Positions 21,956-36,515 of a DNA stretch of 64,000 nucleotides are shown here, piece by piece. Every line of letters starts with the position of its first letter. Position 1 is the stretch's first letter. A program made the position numbers and the translations under genes. The stretch lies in assembly GCF_021917145.1 (NCBI RefSeq), contig NC_061064.1, forward strand, positions 2,048,216 to 2,112,215. Reading direction: 5' to 3'. This stretch comes from Hypomesus transpacificus. Lineage: Eukaryota > Chordata > Actinopteri > Osmeriformes > Osmeridae. The notes below the pieces were generated by a model. It made no database searches. It worked only from the letters and a program-made list of their open reading frames with translations, and was not told the origin of the DNA.

Positions 21956-22689
21956 TGAGACAGGCATGGAAGATGTTTATGTGTAAAGCTGATCTCTCCA
22001 GTGCTGTGTGCTGGTGTCCAGTCTGCCTGATCCACTACCAAGCTTTAGCTGCAGATTTCCTCAAAACCCCAAATTGAATTTAGCCAGTCCAGAGTTGGCA
22101 TTTACATGAGTCCTGTCTGGTCGAGAGCCTCTGGTCCGGGGGGGGGGGGTTCATGGGACCTCCTCTAACTCCCTCCTGATTAAATGTGGTCCCAAAGCCC
22201 TCTCCTCAGTATACCCCCTCTCTTCCTGTTGAAGTTTTGCTTCCCATCTTAACCCCCCCTCCCCCTTTGAGTCCAGCTCTTGTGATTGGTTCTGCTGTTT
22301 ATACGCTGAACTGCACAGATCTTGCAGAAACTAGGTTGAACGGGTTAATTGAGGACGTAAGAACCGAAAGGGAAAGAGAGAGAGGAAGGTAGGGAGAGAG
22401 GAGAGACAGAGGGAGGGAGGGAGTAGAGGCTGGTTCCTACTCAGCAACAACTGAGAAAAAATAAGAAAAAAGTAGGTTGAAATGGAGAAGAGCAGTGATA
22501 GGACAAAAACAGATAAGCAACATGAATGTTTTAGAGATGTGGTTTAATGGAACATGAATCATACCCAACTGGGAGTGGAGCAGGGAGAGGAGAGTACTGG
22601 CATCATCCCTGTTCCTCCACCCCAACCCAGGAATCATCCCTGTTCCTCCACCCCAACCCAGGAATCATCCCTGTTCCTCCCACCATCGT

Positions 22690-22775
22690 CCATCCTTCGC
22701 AGATCGCAGGTTCAAATCCACCTCGCTTTGATGAAAAAGCGCCTGCAAAACGAAGTCATTACGTTACATCAGTTA
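22690..22775 (+). mobile_element. Short tRNA-Cys-derived SINE, truncated
   Basis: GCAGATCGCAGGTTCAAATC (B box) leads straight into CGCTTTGATGAAAAAGCGCC, a mutated shared SINE tail. The A-box part of the head is missing. Related copies are at 24597-24710 and 62075-62165. Confidence 0.5.
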
Positions 22776-22869
22776 CACCAACAATTGCCATCAGTCTAGT
22801 TTACAAATCACACATCTTTAACCAGGTCTGAGTCTCCCTAGAATGGATCTCTTCTTCTGTGGTTGGCTG

Positions 22870-23210
22870 TGTTCCTCCTGCTGTCTCTGACCTCCATCCT
22901 CATCTGGTCAGTCTGTCTCTGACCCCCATCCTCATCTGTTCAGTCTGTCTCTGACCTCCATCCTCATCTGGTCAGTCTGTCTCTGACCCCCATCCTCATC
23001 TGGTCAGTCTGTCTCTGACCTCCATCCTCATCTGGTCAGTCTGTCTCTGACCTCCATCCTCATCTGGTCAGTCTGTCTCTGACCTCCATCCTCATCTGGT
23101 CAGTCTGTCTCTGACCTCCATCCTCATCTGGTCAGTCTGTCTCTGACCTCCATCCTCATCTGGTCAGTCTGTCTCTGACCTCCATCCTCATCTGGTCAGC
23201 CTCTCTCTGA
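22870..23210. repeat. 32-bp minisatellite
   Basis: About ten copies of a 32-bp unit (GTCAGTCTGTCTCTGACCTC plus CATCCTCATCTG) with very few differences. Confidence 0.92.
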
Positions 23211-23336
23211 TCAGGACCAGGCTGGGGAGGGAGGAGCACAGCAGTCACATGACAGGAAGTGACACATCACAGGAAGTTGTCACCAGCCAGGATGGCATGC
23301 TGTTCTGTTGGCAGCTGGAGGCTCTACGCTGTTCTG

Positions 23337-23842
23337 TGCAAGATGTTAGTGTGTAGGGTGTTAGTGTGTAGGGTGTTAGTGTGTAGGGTGTTAGTGTGTA
23401 GGGTGTTAGTGTGTAGGGTGTTAGTTTGAAGGGTGTCAGTGTGTAGGGTGTTAGTGTGTAGGGTGTTAGTGTGTAGGGTGTTAGTGTGTAGGGTGTTAGT
23501 TTGAAGGGTGTCAGTGTGTAGGGTGTTAGTGTGTAGGGTGTTAGTGTGTAGGGTGTTAGTGTGTAGGGTGTCAGTGTGTAGGGTGTTAGTGTGTAGGGTG
23601 TTAGTGTGTAGGGTGTTAGTGTGTAGGGTGTTAGTTTGAAGGGTGTCAGTGTGTAGGGTGTTAGTGTGTAGGGTGTCAGTGTGTAGGGTGTCAGTGTGTA
23701 GGGTGTTAGTGTGTAGGGTGTTAGTGTGTAGGGTGTTAGAGTGTAGGGTGTTAGTGTGTAGGTAATTAGTGTACAGGGTGTTAGTGTGTAGGGTGTTAGT
23801 GTGTAGGGTGTTAGAGTGTAGGGTGTTACTGTGTAGGGTGGA
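23337..23842. repeat. 15-bp minisatellite (GTGTGTAGGGTGTTA)n
   Basis: About 33 copies. Because 15 is a multiple of 3 and the unit has no stop in two minus frames, it yields ORFs of 210 and 236 codons (TPYTL and TNTLH pentapeptides). These are not genes. Confidence 0.95.
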
Positions 23843-24195
23843 TGCAGTGGGAGGATGAGAGAGGGAGGGTGCATCATGGAAAGTGATTCTACACATACTA
23901 TACATGCTGAGTATATGTCTCTCTCCCTCTCTCTCTCCCTCTCTCTCGCTCTCTCTCTCTCTCACAATCTGTCCCTCTCTGTTCCTTTCTCTCTCTACCC
24001 CCTCCCCCCTATCTCTCTGATTAGCTGCCTGCATGCTGTTGTTATCTTGAGTAATCCAGATGGTAGGAATGATTTTTACTGATTGTCTGGATTAATTTAT
24101 AAAGTCTGCAGAATTGGCAATGACACACACACACACACACACATACAAATACTTGCATTCACATACACACACTTTCATTCACACAGGCACACACC

Positions 24196-24320
24196 TCTGT
24201 GGGAGGGAGGGAGGGAGGGAGGGGGGGAGGGAAGGAGGGAGGGAGGGAGGGAAGGAGGGAGGGAAGGAGGGAAGAGGAGGGAAGAGGAGGGAAGAGGAGG
24301 GAAGAGGAGGGAAGAGGAAG
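24196..24320. repeat. (GGGA)n / (GGGAAGAGGA)n tract
   Basis: GGGAGGGAGGGA repeats grade into GGGAAGAGGA repeats. A short (AC)n lies just before at 24122-24195 and a (GT)n after at 24437-24482. Confidence 0.92.
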
Positions 24321-24596
24321 TTGATTTGGAGTATATTTTTGGTTCCAACTCCATGAAAGATTCATCGGCTACTCAGTTTGTACAACGAGAAGGGAAATGA
24401 GCAAGGTAGAGTTTGAGGAAGATTTAACCAGAGCTGTGTGTGTGTGTGTGTGTCTTTGTGTGTGTGTCTGTGTGTGTGTGTTGTAGGAGCTGGTTGAGGA
24501 CTTCACATCTAATGGGTTCATCTGTGAGTGTACATACCACTTCAGTGTGTCACAAGCAGTTGAGTGAATTAGTGTCTATGTTCCTATTTCAAATAA

Positions 24597-24710
24597 TGTG
24601 TTCATTTAGCACATTTATTCAAAGGAACATAGATGGGGGATTTGAACCCACAACCTCTTGATCTGCAATCAAACGCTCCACCACTGAGCTTAACCCATCC
24701 CCATGATTAA
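24597..24710 (-). mobile_element. tRNA-Cys-derived SINE with V-SINE-like tail
   Basis: On the minus strand an A-box-like AAGCTCAGTGGTGGAGCG is followed by TTTGATTGCAGATCAAGAGG (an anticodon arm like tRNA-Cys GCA) and the B box GTGGGTTCAAATCC. The acceptor stem does not pair, so it is not a tRNA gene. After the head comes TTCCTTTGAATAAATGTGC and TAAATGAA, a decayed shared tail. Confidence 0.6.
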
Positions 24711-25479
24711 TATTCATAATGACACTAAAGGTCTAAGAATTGCCACAGACGTGTATATATTTGTATTTCAGACATTCTGTTATTTATTTGGTTTGCTGCA
24801 AGGTCGTTTCCCCCTTGCCCTGGTTGCTTTCTGTACGTGAACACCAGCTATACCCTGCTGTGACTAGTCTCCTCCTGCACCACCAACTACCCTTTCACAT
24901 GGTGGAGGTAATTATATTCTATAGGAAGGGGATATCTCTGAGGTGTATGAATGATTGAATGGAAGACTCCAGGGACTGGTGTTTGTGTGTCTATGGAACC
25001 CGGTGTCATCCTATCAGAGCTCCCTCTGGGACTCTTATATGACATCATGTGATTCCACACACAGCTCTGATTGGTCCATTCATCTCCAGCTGAAGTGAGT
25101 TTTTTTGTATCCTGTGTCTCTGTGTGTAAATACAGGATACTCTATGCATGTGTGTATAAATATTTATAGCTGTAGGGAAAATATTTGACTGTGCAGTGGT
25201 CACATTTAGTTTGTGTGTGTGTATGTCAATATATCTACAGTATATAGTATTATATACTGTGTGTGTGTGTGTGTGATTATTCAGAAGCTTAGAAAGAACA
25301 CACACACCGCAACAGTGTTGCTAGGAGACCACACACCGTGTCTGGTGTGCGAGGATTCTATCCTCCCCCATCCCTAAAGCCCGGTTCCCTTCATCCTCTC
25401 TGTCTCTTTGGCCCGTCCTCTCTTCCTGTGTTCACGTCTCTCTGTTTCCTGTCTCTCCATCAGTAGATTCTTCTCCTTG

Positions 25480-25850
25480 GTTGTATTTTCTTTGTCAGCA
25501 CAGCTTCTCTCTTCTCTTTCTCTCTCTCTTTCTCTCTATGTATTTATCGTTTTTCCTGCATCTTTTCATATGCTCCCTCCCCATCTCCTTCTTTCTCCCT
25601 ACCTCCTCTCCCTCTCTCTCTCTCTTCTCCTCTCCCTCTCTCTACCTCCTCTCCCTCTCCCTCTCTCTTCTCCTCTCCCTCTCTCTACCTCCCCTCTCCT
25701 CTCCCTCTCTCTTCTCCTCTCGCTCTCTCTACCTCCCCTCTCCTCTCCCTCTCTCTCCTCCTCTCGCTCTCTCTACCTCCCCTCTCCTCTCCCTCTCTCT
25801 TCTCCTCTCCCTCTCTCTACCTCCTCTCTCCTCCTCTCCCTGTCCAGCCC
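25480..25850. repeat. CT-rich (CTCTCCCTCTCTCTACCTCC)n tract
   Basis: Repeated CTCTCCTCTCCCTCTCTCTACCTCCC units. The plus-strand ORF at 25408-26091 is low-complexity Ser-Leu and not a gene. Confidence 0.92.
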
Positions 25851-25954
25851 TACAGACACACTGCCACCCTGCCAGCCCTACAGACAGTCTGATGGTGATT
25901 ACTGTTTCCATAGTTTTGTATTCATCATATCTCCCATCTGCTGTCCTTCCCTAG

Positions 25955-25991
<37 letters not shown>
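25955..25991. repeat. Poly-C run, about 37 bases
   Basis: An uninterrupted run of about 37 C (37 G on the minus strand). Its exact length is unreliable in any assembly. Confidence 0.9.
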
Positions 25992-25995
<4 letters not shown>

Positions 25996-26039
25996 ATCAG
26001 AGGAGGGGCATGTGAGGTCATATCGGCAAGGATTCTGTT

Positions 26040-26640
26040 TGTAAGTCTGTGTGTGTGGATGTGTGTGGTGACTGAGCGAGTGTGTGTGTGACTGCGTGTG
26101 TGACTGCGCGTAGTGTGCTATGTGTGTGACTGCGTGTGTGTGACTGCGTGTGTGTGACTGCGTGTGTGTGTCTGTGTGTGTGTCTGTGACTGTGTGTGTG
26201 TGTCTGTGACTGTGACTGTGTGTGTGTGTGTTCACATGCATGGATGGGCTCTATACTTCAGTACATGTAGCTGTGAGTCACTGCTCCTTCTGCCTACAGC
26301 TTTAATGAGGTGGAGTTGGTTGACCTCTGACCCTGGAAGTGCCTAATAAGCTGATTTCAAATCTCCTGTATTAATATGTTTCAACGTGTGGCTGTGTTGC
26401 ATCATCTGTGTATATGAGTGTGTAGGTGTGTGTATATAAGTGTGTAGGTGTGTGTATGTGAGTGTGTGTGTGTGTGTGTATGTGTGTATATGAGTGTGTG
26501 TGTGTGTGTGTATATGAGTGTGTAGGTGTGTGTATGTGAGTGTGTGTGTGTGTGTGTATATGAGTGTGTAGGTGTGTGTATGTGAGTGTGTAGGTGTGTG
26601 TATGTGTGTATATGAGTGTGTAGGTGTGTGTGTGTAGATG
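26040..26640. repeat. GT-rich microsatellites (two blocks)
   Basis: Blocks 26040-26240 (TGTGTGACTGCG type) and 26405-26640 (GTGTGTATATGAGTGTGTAG type) are separated by about 165 bp of unique sequence. The minus-strand His-Thr ORFs are artefacts. Confidence 0.9.
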
Positions 26641-27051
26641 AGGTGCAGACTGCTAAACTCCAAGAGAACCCACCAATCATTAGACAGAGTAATTACACAC
26701 TTCCTGTCAGCTGTTACCCACTTCCTCCCAGCTGTAATGTGACAATTGCAGGTCTGTCCGTGTGTCTGCCACATCCCAGAGAAGACGCCATGGTAAACTC
26801 TGGGCTTACCATAGCTCCGCCCATCGCTTCCTAACCTAATTAGCACTGAATCACACACCAGACATGGCCGCAGGGGATTGTGGGTAAGGCTTTGGACCAT
26901 GGGGCGCTGGAGCCGTCGCCACGGGAACCCCTCGGTGGCACGGCTTGATGTACAGCCGGGAGAAGTTCTGTAGAGGCTATTCTGATGTTTCATCGAGCCG
27001 GTGAACTGTGATTGGCTGTTAGCCTTCTGTAGAGGTTGATGCAGCTTCATG

Positions 27052-27260
27052 TGTGTGTTGTGGACTGAGGGTGTCTGTGTTGTGGACGTCTGTGTGTGTG
27101 TGGTGAACAGAGGGTGTGTGTGTGTGGACGTCTGTGTGTGTGTGTGGTGAACAGAGGGTGTGTGTGTGTGTGGACGTCTGTGTGTGTGTGTGGTGAACAG
27201 AGGGTGTGTGTGTGTGGACGTCTGTGTGTGTGTGGTGAACAGAGGGTGTGTGTGTGTTTG
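27052..27260. repeat. Roughly 36-40-bp minisatellite (GGACGTCTGTGTGTGTGTGG)
   Basis: Four to five copies of GTGGTGAACAGAGGGTGTGT plus GTGTGTGGACGTCTG with GT-length variation. Confidence 0.9.
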
Positions 27261-27336
27261 ATGTGATAGGCCGTTATTTGAACCGTGGCCCTTGTGATCC
27301 TTGACCTTCCTCTACTTTCGACATGCAGTCTTTGGA

Positions 27337-27373
27337 CGTGTCTTTGGATAAAAGCGTTTGCTAAATGAGTAAC
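27337..27373 (+). repeat. SINE tail fragment
   Basis: GTCTTTGGATAAAAGCGTTT followed by GCTAAATGAGTAA matches the shared V-SINE-type tail in plus orientation, 45 bases before the assembly gap. Confidence 0.6.
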
Positions 27374-27418
27374 ATGTATAAGCTCTGAAAGATCTGCCCG
27401 ACAACAGGGGCTGCCTCT

Positions 27419-27918
27419 NNNNNNNNNNNNNNNNNNNNNNNNNNNNNNNNNNNNNNNNNNNNNNNNNNNNNNNNNNNNNNNNNNNNNNNNNNNNNNNNNN
27501 NNNNNNNNNNNNNNNNNNNNNNNNNNNNNNNNNNNNNNNNNNNNNNNNNNNNNNNNNNNNNNNNNNNNNNNNNNNNNNNNNNNNNNNNNNNNNNNNNNNN
27601 NNNNNNNNNNNNNNNNNNNNNNNNNNNNNNNNNNNNNNNNNNNNNNNNNNNNNNNNNNNNNNNNNNNNNNNNNNNNNNNNNNNNNNNNNNNNNNNNNNNN
27701 NNNNNNNNNNNNNNNNNNNNNNNNNNNNNNNNNNNNNNNNNNNNNNNNNNNNNNNNNNNNNNNNNNNNNNNNNNNNNNNNNNNNNNNNNNNNNNNNNNNN
27801 NNNNNNNNNNNNNNNNNNNNNNNNNNNNNNNNNNNNNNNNNNNNNNNNNNNNNNNNNNNNNNNNNNNNNNNNNNNNNNNNNNNNNNNNNNNNNNNNNNNN
27901 NNNNNNNNNNNNNNNNNN
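27419..27918. other. Assembly gap, exactly 500 N
   Basis: A run of 500 N, a placeholder length, so the true size is unknown. The first base after it is already inside a nyap1 coding exon, so at least the upstream part of that exon is missing. Confidence 0.97.
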
Positions 27919-32050
<4,132 letters not shown>

Positions 32051-34753
32051 TACTGCCATCTAAGGGGGGAGTTTGGGGGGGCAGAGAGAGAGGGGGGAAA
32101 CTGGCAGAGCACACACTCTCATCACAAACTCCACACACACACACACCACACACACACACGGTAGGATTGAGACGGGAACTCTTCACAAGAAGAGGAGAGC
32201 GTGACGGTGGATCCGACCCATCCCTGAGGGAACGTCCCCAAACACAGACGGCTGGGGGGGGTTCTGGACCGGAGCCCCCGAAAGCTTACTGAGCAGCCTG
32301 GACGAGGGTTGAGTTACCACGCTCAAAGCAGCCGGGTGGGGGAGAATGTGTGCCAAAAGTAGTCGCGTAATGGTTTTTAGTGATGAGTAAGAAGAGGAGA
32401 AAAATGCCACCCAATTTGAAGAGATACAATCAGGAACTAGTCCTTTCTTAAACATAGTTTGAAATAGGTTTAGTGAGCTCCGTCGTTTTATTGGAAATGC
32501 TGTGATTCAGCAACTATTAGCTAAAATGTAAAAGAAAGGAGACGTCTAAATGAGAAATTGCTTCTGGGACATAGTCCCTCAGTTCTCTCTGACTAGGATT
32601 CTACCTCCACGGTCACAATCACACACAGAAGGGTGAAACTACTTATAGATGAAACTTATCTTGACACGACTCAAGCACACTTAAACTCTCGGGCCTTATT
32701 TAGATGGTGCAGAGGAATGACCGAACCCGTCCCTCAAAACACCCTGGACTAGAGACACCCTGGAGTCCAAAATCAAAAGTCAAATTTGATCAAATGCGAA
32801 CAAAGAAACTGTTTTCAAAAACTCAAATTGTGATAACACCCTTGATATTTAGGACTGTTTTGCTCTTTCCCTCACAGTATTAGATGTTTGGGTTCAATGG
32901 GTTTGCTTGTTGCTCAGCACTGAAAACATGGCCGTCTTCAACACACATAGTGTACCTGTACACGCCCTGCTGACCACAGATTCAGACGAGGGAGCAGGAA
33001 GGATGGGGCCTTTAGGAGTGTGTGTGGTCTGTCTCTCTATCAGTAGATCATCACGCTGCCGCGTTGTGGAAGCAAGCATAGCCAGAGAGGAGGCAAATAC
33101 TACCTAACCGTTTGCAAATTTGTAATGTAAATATATACTGACTTTCTCAATGTTTCTGCGATTTTATAGCAATATGCTCCAAGTGTTGGAGTGACATTAT
33201 TAAAATGTGTGTCAGCTAGCCTAACATATCTAAGACTTGAATGATGTAATTACTGTGTCATTTCCCGCTTGTCATACCAGAAATACAGTGCTGTACAACA
33301 TGCGTGTGGAGATGATCACGTCCAGTTTGAACCTTGACTAGATCTTGAATATCATATTAATCTGTACCATAATCATACCGTGCTCTATCGAGAGTCCTTC
33401 TAAACTGTCATGTTGTGATTGGATAAACAGGTTATGGTTTTGCCGAGGAGGATTCACTCAGATGTCAAGTGGCACATATCGGAGGTGTTAACCTGAACTC
33501 AGACAGGCACATATCGGAGGTGTTAACCTGGACTGGGTTCAGGGGTTCAGAATAGAGTCTGCACACTCAGATTCACGTGTTTAAATGGTCGTTCAACCCC
33601 ACAAACAAAACAAAGCTTTCAGCACTGGCACATCCCACCGTCGCCTGAAACCAGTCCTCCTCTCCTTCAGACAGAATGCTGGATTTATCTGCACAACATG
33701 CAACTTAGAAATGACCAGACCCACCCCACGGTAGTGTAAATATATATGTACAACTGTATTGAAAATGTAGCAATTATTTCCACTTTCATACTTATAATCA
33801 ATAATATAATGTAGCATAATGTATAAACCTGAATTTGTTCATTTGTTTTTTCTAAAAAAGAAAGAGAAAAAAAAGGAATGATCTGTTGAAAACAGTCCCT
33901 ACATCTGTCTCCTTCTGACACAAACCACCCTCACCCTCATAGGCCCCTTCAATTTATGCAAGATTCCCTTTAAGCCGTACAGTTGCCATAGTTCAGCTCT
34001 TTTCTACATATGTTTTGTTTATGTACAGGTTTGAACGATTCCGTTTTATTATTATTTGGACATTTTTAAATACTTTGCTGCTATCTGAACTACTACTGTT
34101 GACGTAAATTGAATCTCTGTGACAGAACCTCCCCTGCAGAAGTACTGACACTGTTCCTGTTACATACTTTAGTTTTTCTTTCTGAAAGCCACGTGAGATG
34201 AAGTTTGTACTTTTGAAGAGTGACTCTCTGTGACAGTATAAAGGCACTTGAATGTCTCTAGGTTGTTGTTGTGGTTTAGCTAGCACCAACCTGTACAGTT
34301 ACACTCAGTGAGAACTTATAACCGACATGGTTCCCTTGAACCAGTTTGACTCCACATGCCGCCCTGCTAGGTGTTGATGGAGCAGTGCCCTCCCCCTTCC
34401 CTCCAACCTCCCCCCTACCTCCCACCATCCACAGCCTCCCTCCCCTCGCCCCCCGCCCCCCTCCTCCCAGACCAGCAAGGCCTCCGAGCCAGGCTAAGAA
34501 ACAGGGGAAGTGCAATGCATGCAGGTGATCCTCACATTGAAAATTTTCCAATGATATTAACAAGTGTGCCCAACTGTATTCTCCAGATATACCAAGTAAT
34601 CATCTTGTTTTAATTCATGACAACCTAGTTTACAGAAGCTGTCTGCTTTTTGTGTCTACTAAAACAGTGGCCGTTATATGAGTGCCATACTATACTGATA
34701 TGGTAAGAGAACCTTGGACATCACTGTAGTGCTATATTTGCATTGATATCGTC

Positions 34754-34759
34754 ATTAAA
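34754..34759 (+). terminator. nyap1: Likely nyap1 polyadenylation signal
   Basis: ATTAAA followed by a T- and G-containing stretch. It is the last good candidate before repeats resume near 35100. Confidence 0.45.
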
Positions 34760-34780
34760 CAAATTTTATATGATGAACAG

Positions 34781-35255
34781 AACCTTTCCTCTCTGTGGTA
34801 TCTCCTGTTTCATGCTGTTACACAGTATTTACTATATAAACTGTAAAGATAATTATGCTTATGTTTTATATTCATATTGCAAATATTTTTTGAATGATTG
34901 TGGTTTGAGCTTACAACCTCCACACATTTCAAATCACCGCTCCACCCCTGAATGTCTAATATGTAGTTCTCTCAGACACAGGACCATGATGGTTTGCGAA
35001 CTCGATGACCTTGTTCTGGAATCCTCCGTGCTGCAACACTAAAAACATCCAGGTGAGGGCGACGCTGTTCTTCTCCAAGGCGATTTTCTTGATGCATGCA
35101 CCTATCAATGCAGCACACACAAACACACACACACACTTTGAGCACACATGTACACTATACACACACACAAACACACACACACACAGTGACTTACAAGTCA
35201 GAACTAGTCTTAAAAGTTGAGTTTGCGTGTGTCCCTTAGTCTCTGGTAGCATGCT
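34781..35255. other. nyap1-atp1b2 spacer
   Basis: Unique sequence with a possible tRNA-like relic on the minus strand (GGTTGTAAGCTCAAACC near 34900) and (AC)n patches at 35115-35185. No gene seen. Confidence 0.4.
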
Positions 35256-35560
35256 GTGAGGGGAGCTGGGCTGCCCAGACCCAGACACCACCTCCACGCT
35301 ATGCAGGCCCAGACCCAGACACCACCTCCACGCTATGCAGGCCCAGACCCAGACACCACCTCCACGCTATGCAGGCCCAGACCCAGACACCACCTCCACG
35401 CTATGCAGGCCCAGACCCAGACACCACCTCCACGCTATGCAGGCCCAGACCCAGACACCACCTCCACGCTATGCAGGCCCAGACCCAGACACCACCTCCA
35501 CGCAATGCAGGCCCAGACCCAGACACCACCTCCACGCTATGCAGGCCCAGACCCAGCCAA
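35256..35560. repeat. 34-bp minisatellite upstream of atp1b2
   Basis: About nine copies of CCCAGACCCAGACACCACCT plus CCACGCTATGCAGG, nearly identical. ORFs of up to 129 codons through it are repeat reads. Confidence 0.95.
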
Positions 35561-35639
35561 GCCTGCTAATGAAAACCTGCTGTCAGATCGATGAGAGGCA
35601 GGGTTCAGGGAGTTGCTGCACAACTAGTGCTGCTGGAAA

Positions 35640-35905
35640 CCAAGGAGGAGACAGGCTCGGTACGTCTGGGTGGGGTGCGGCTGCGAAGGGGCTGGATAGG
35701 ACTAGGCTGGGTAGGGCTAGATAGGTCTGGGCTGTGTTGGGTAGGTCTAGGTTGGTCTGGGTTGGGTAGGGTAGGATTGAGACTGGCTGTGGTTAGTCTA
35801 ACTTGGGTATGGCTGGGCTAGGCAGGGTTAGGCTTGGGAGGGTGGTCTTAAGGTGGGTATTTGGCTGCGATAGGCAGGACTAGGGCGGCTAGGCTAGGTT
35901 GAGCA
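35640..35905. repeat. G-rich degenerate repeat (GGGTAGGGCTAGGTCTGG)
   Basis: Irregular runs of TAGGNNTGGGTAGGGCTAGG, G-rich on the plus strand, about 600 bp before the atp1b2 start codon. Confidence 0.75.
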
Positions 35906-36515
35906 GAGTAGGGGAGTAAGGAATCCACCATGTTTAACAGTCTTTCATGACTGACGCTCGTTCCCTCTGAAAGTCGCGTCATCGCACAGCGCTTAAATTC
36001 AAGGGAATCTGATTGGATAGAAAAGCAATCTGTTTAGCGTCTCGTGTTCTCCTAGGAAGAAGGGATCGACTCGATGGCAGGGTGGGGGCGGGAGGGGGGG
36101 GGGGGGGCTCGTGGGCCCAATGACGGTGAACGAGAGAGAGGCTTGCGGTGGGAGGAGGAGAGCGCGCTTTACCGCAGTATCAGCACAGTTCTGCATCAGT
36201 CATCTAAACTCTGCGGCATGCGGACTAGATTCAGGGGGAGGGAAGATAGCGGGTCTGTGAGTGTAGCATCGGCTTCATAGTCGTCACCATCCGTAATCAG
36301 ATACTGTCGACAGTGTCGGGTTTCTCATTCATTTCTTTTGGGGAAAGTCTTTATCCACGCGCATGATCGAAGGCTTCTGTGTTTGACTAATTGGTGCTGC
36401 TTATTTGACAGAGCCACACAATAACTGGCTTTACAGTTTAGGCCGCACACCTAAGAGGGCTATTTCACCCTAAACCAAAGATTCCTAAGAACCGGTAGAC
36501 CAACAACACGTCAAC
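35906..36515 (+). promoter_or_regulatory. atp1b2: atp1b2 promoter and 5' UTR
   Basis: A G14-type run near 36090-36107 and a GC-richer stretch precede the start codon at 36516. The actual start point cannot be fixed by eye. The sequence before the ATG (CAACACGTCAACATGG) gives a fair initiation context with G at +4. Confidence 0.45.

Noticed and set aside
21464-22041. Minus-strand Ser-Leu-Pro ORFs
   Set aside because: Low-complexity reads of a purine/pyrimidine tract.
23245-24034. Two long minus-strand ORFs of repeating pentapeptides
   Set aside because: They are frame-open reads of a 15-bp minisatellite with no splice or domain evidence.
24635-24710. tRNA-Cys gene on the minus strand
   Set aside because: The A and B boxes and anticodon arm look right, but the acceptor stem does not pair and a SINE tail follows.
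35256-35560. Link between the two 34-bp minisatellites (31838 and 35256)
   Set aside because: Same period but unrelated unit sequences, so the shared length is coincidence.
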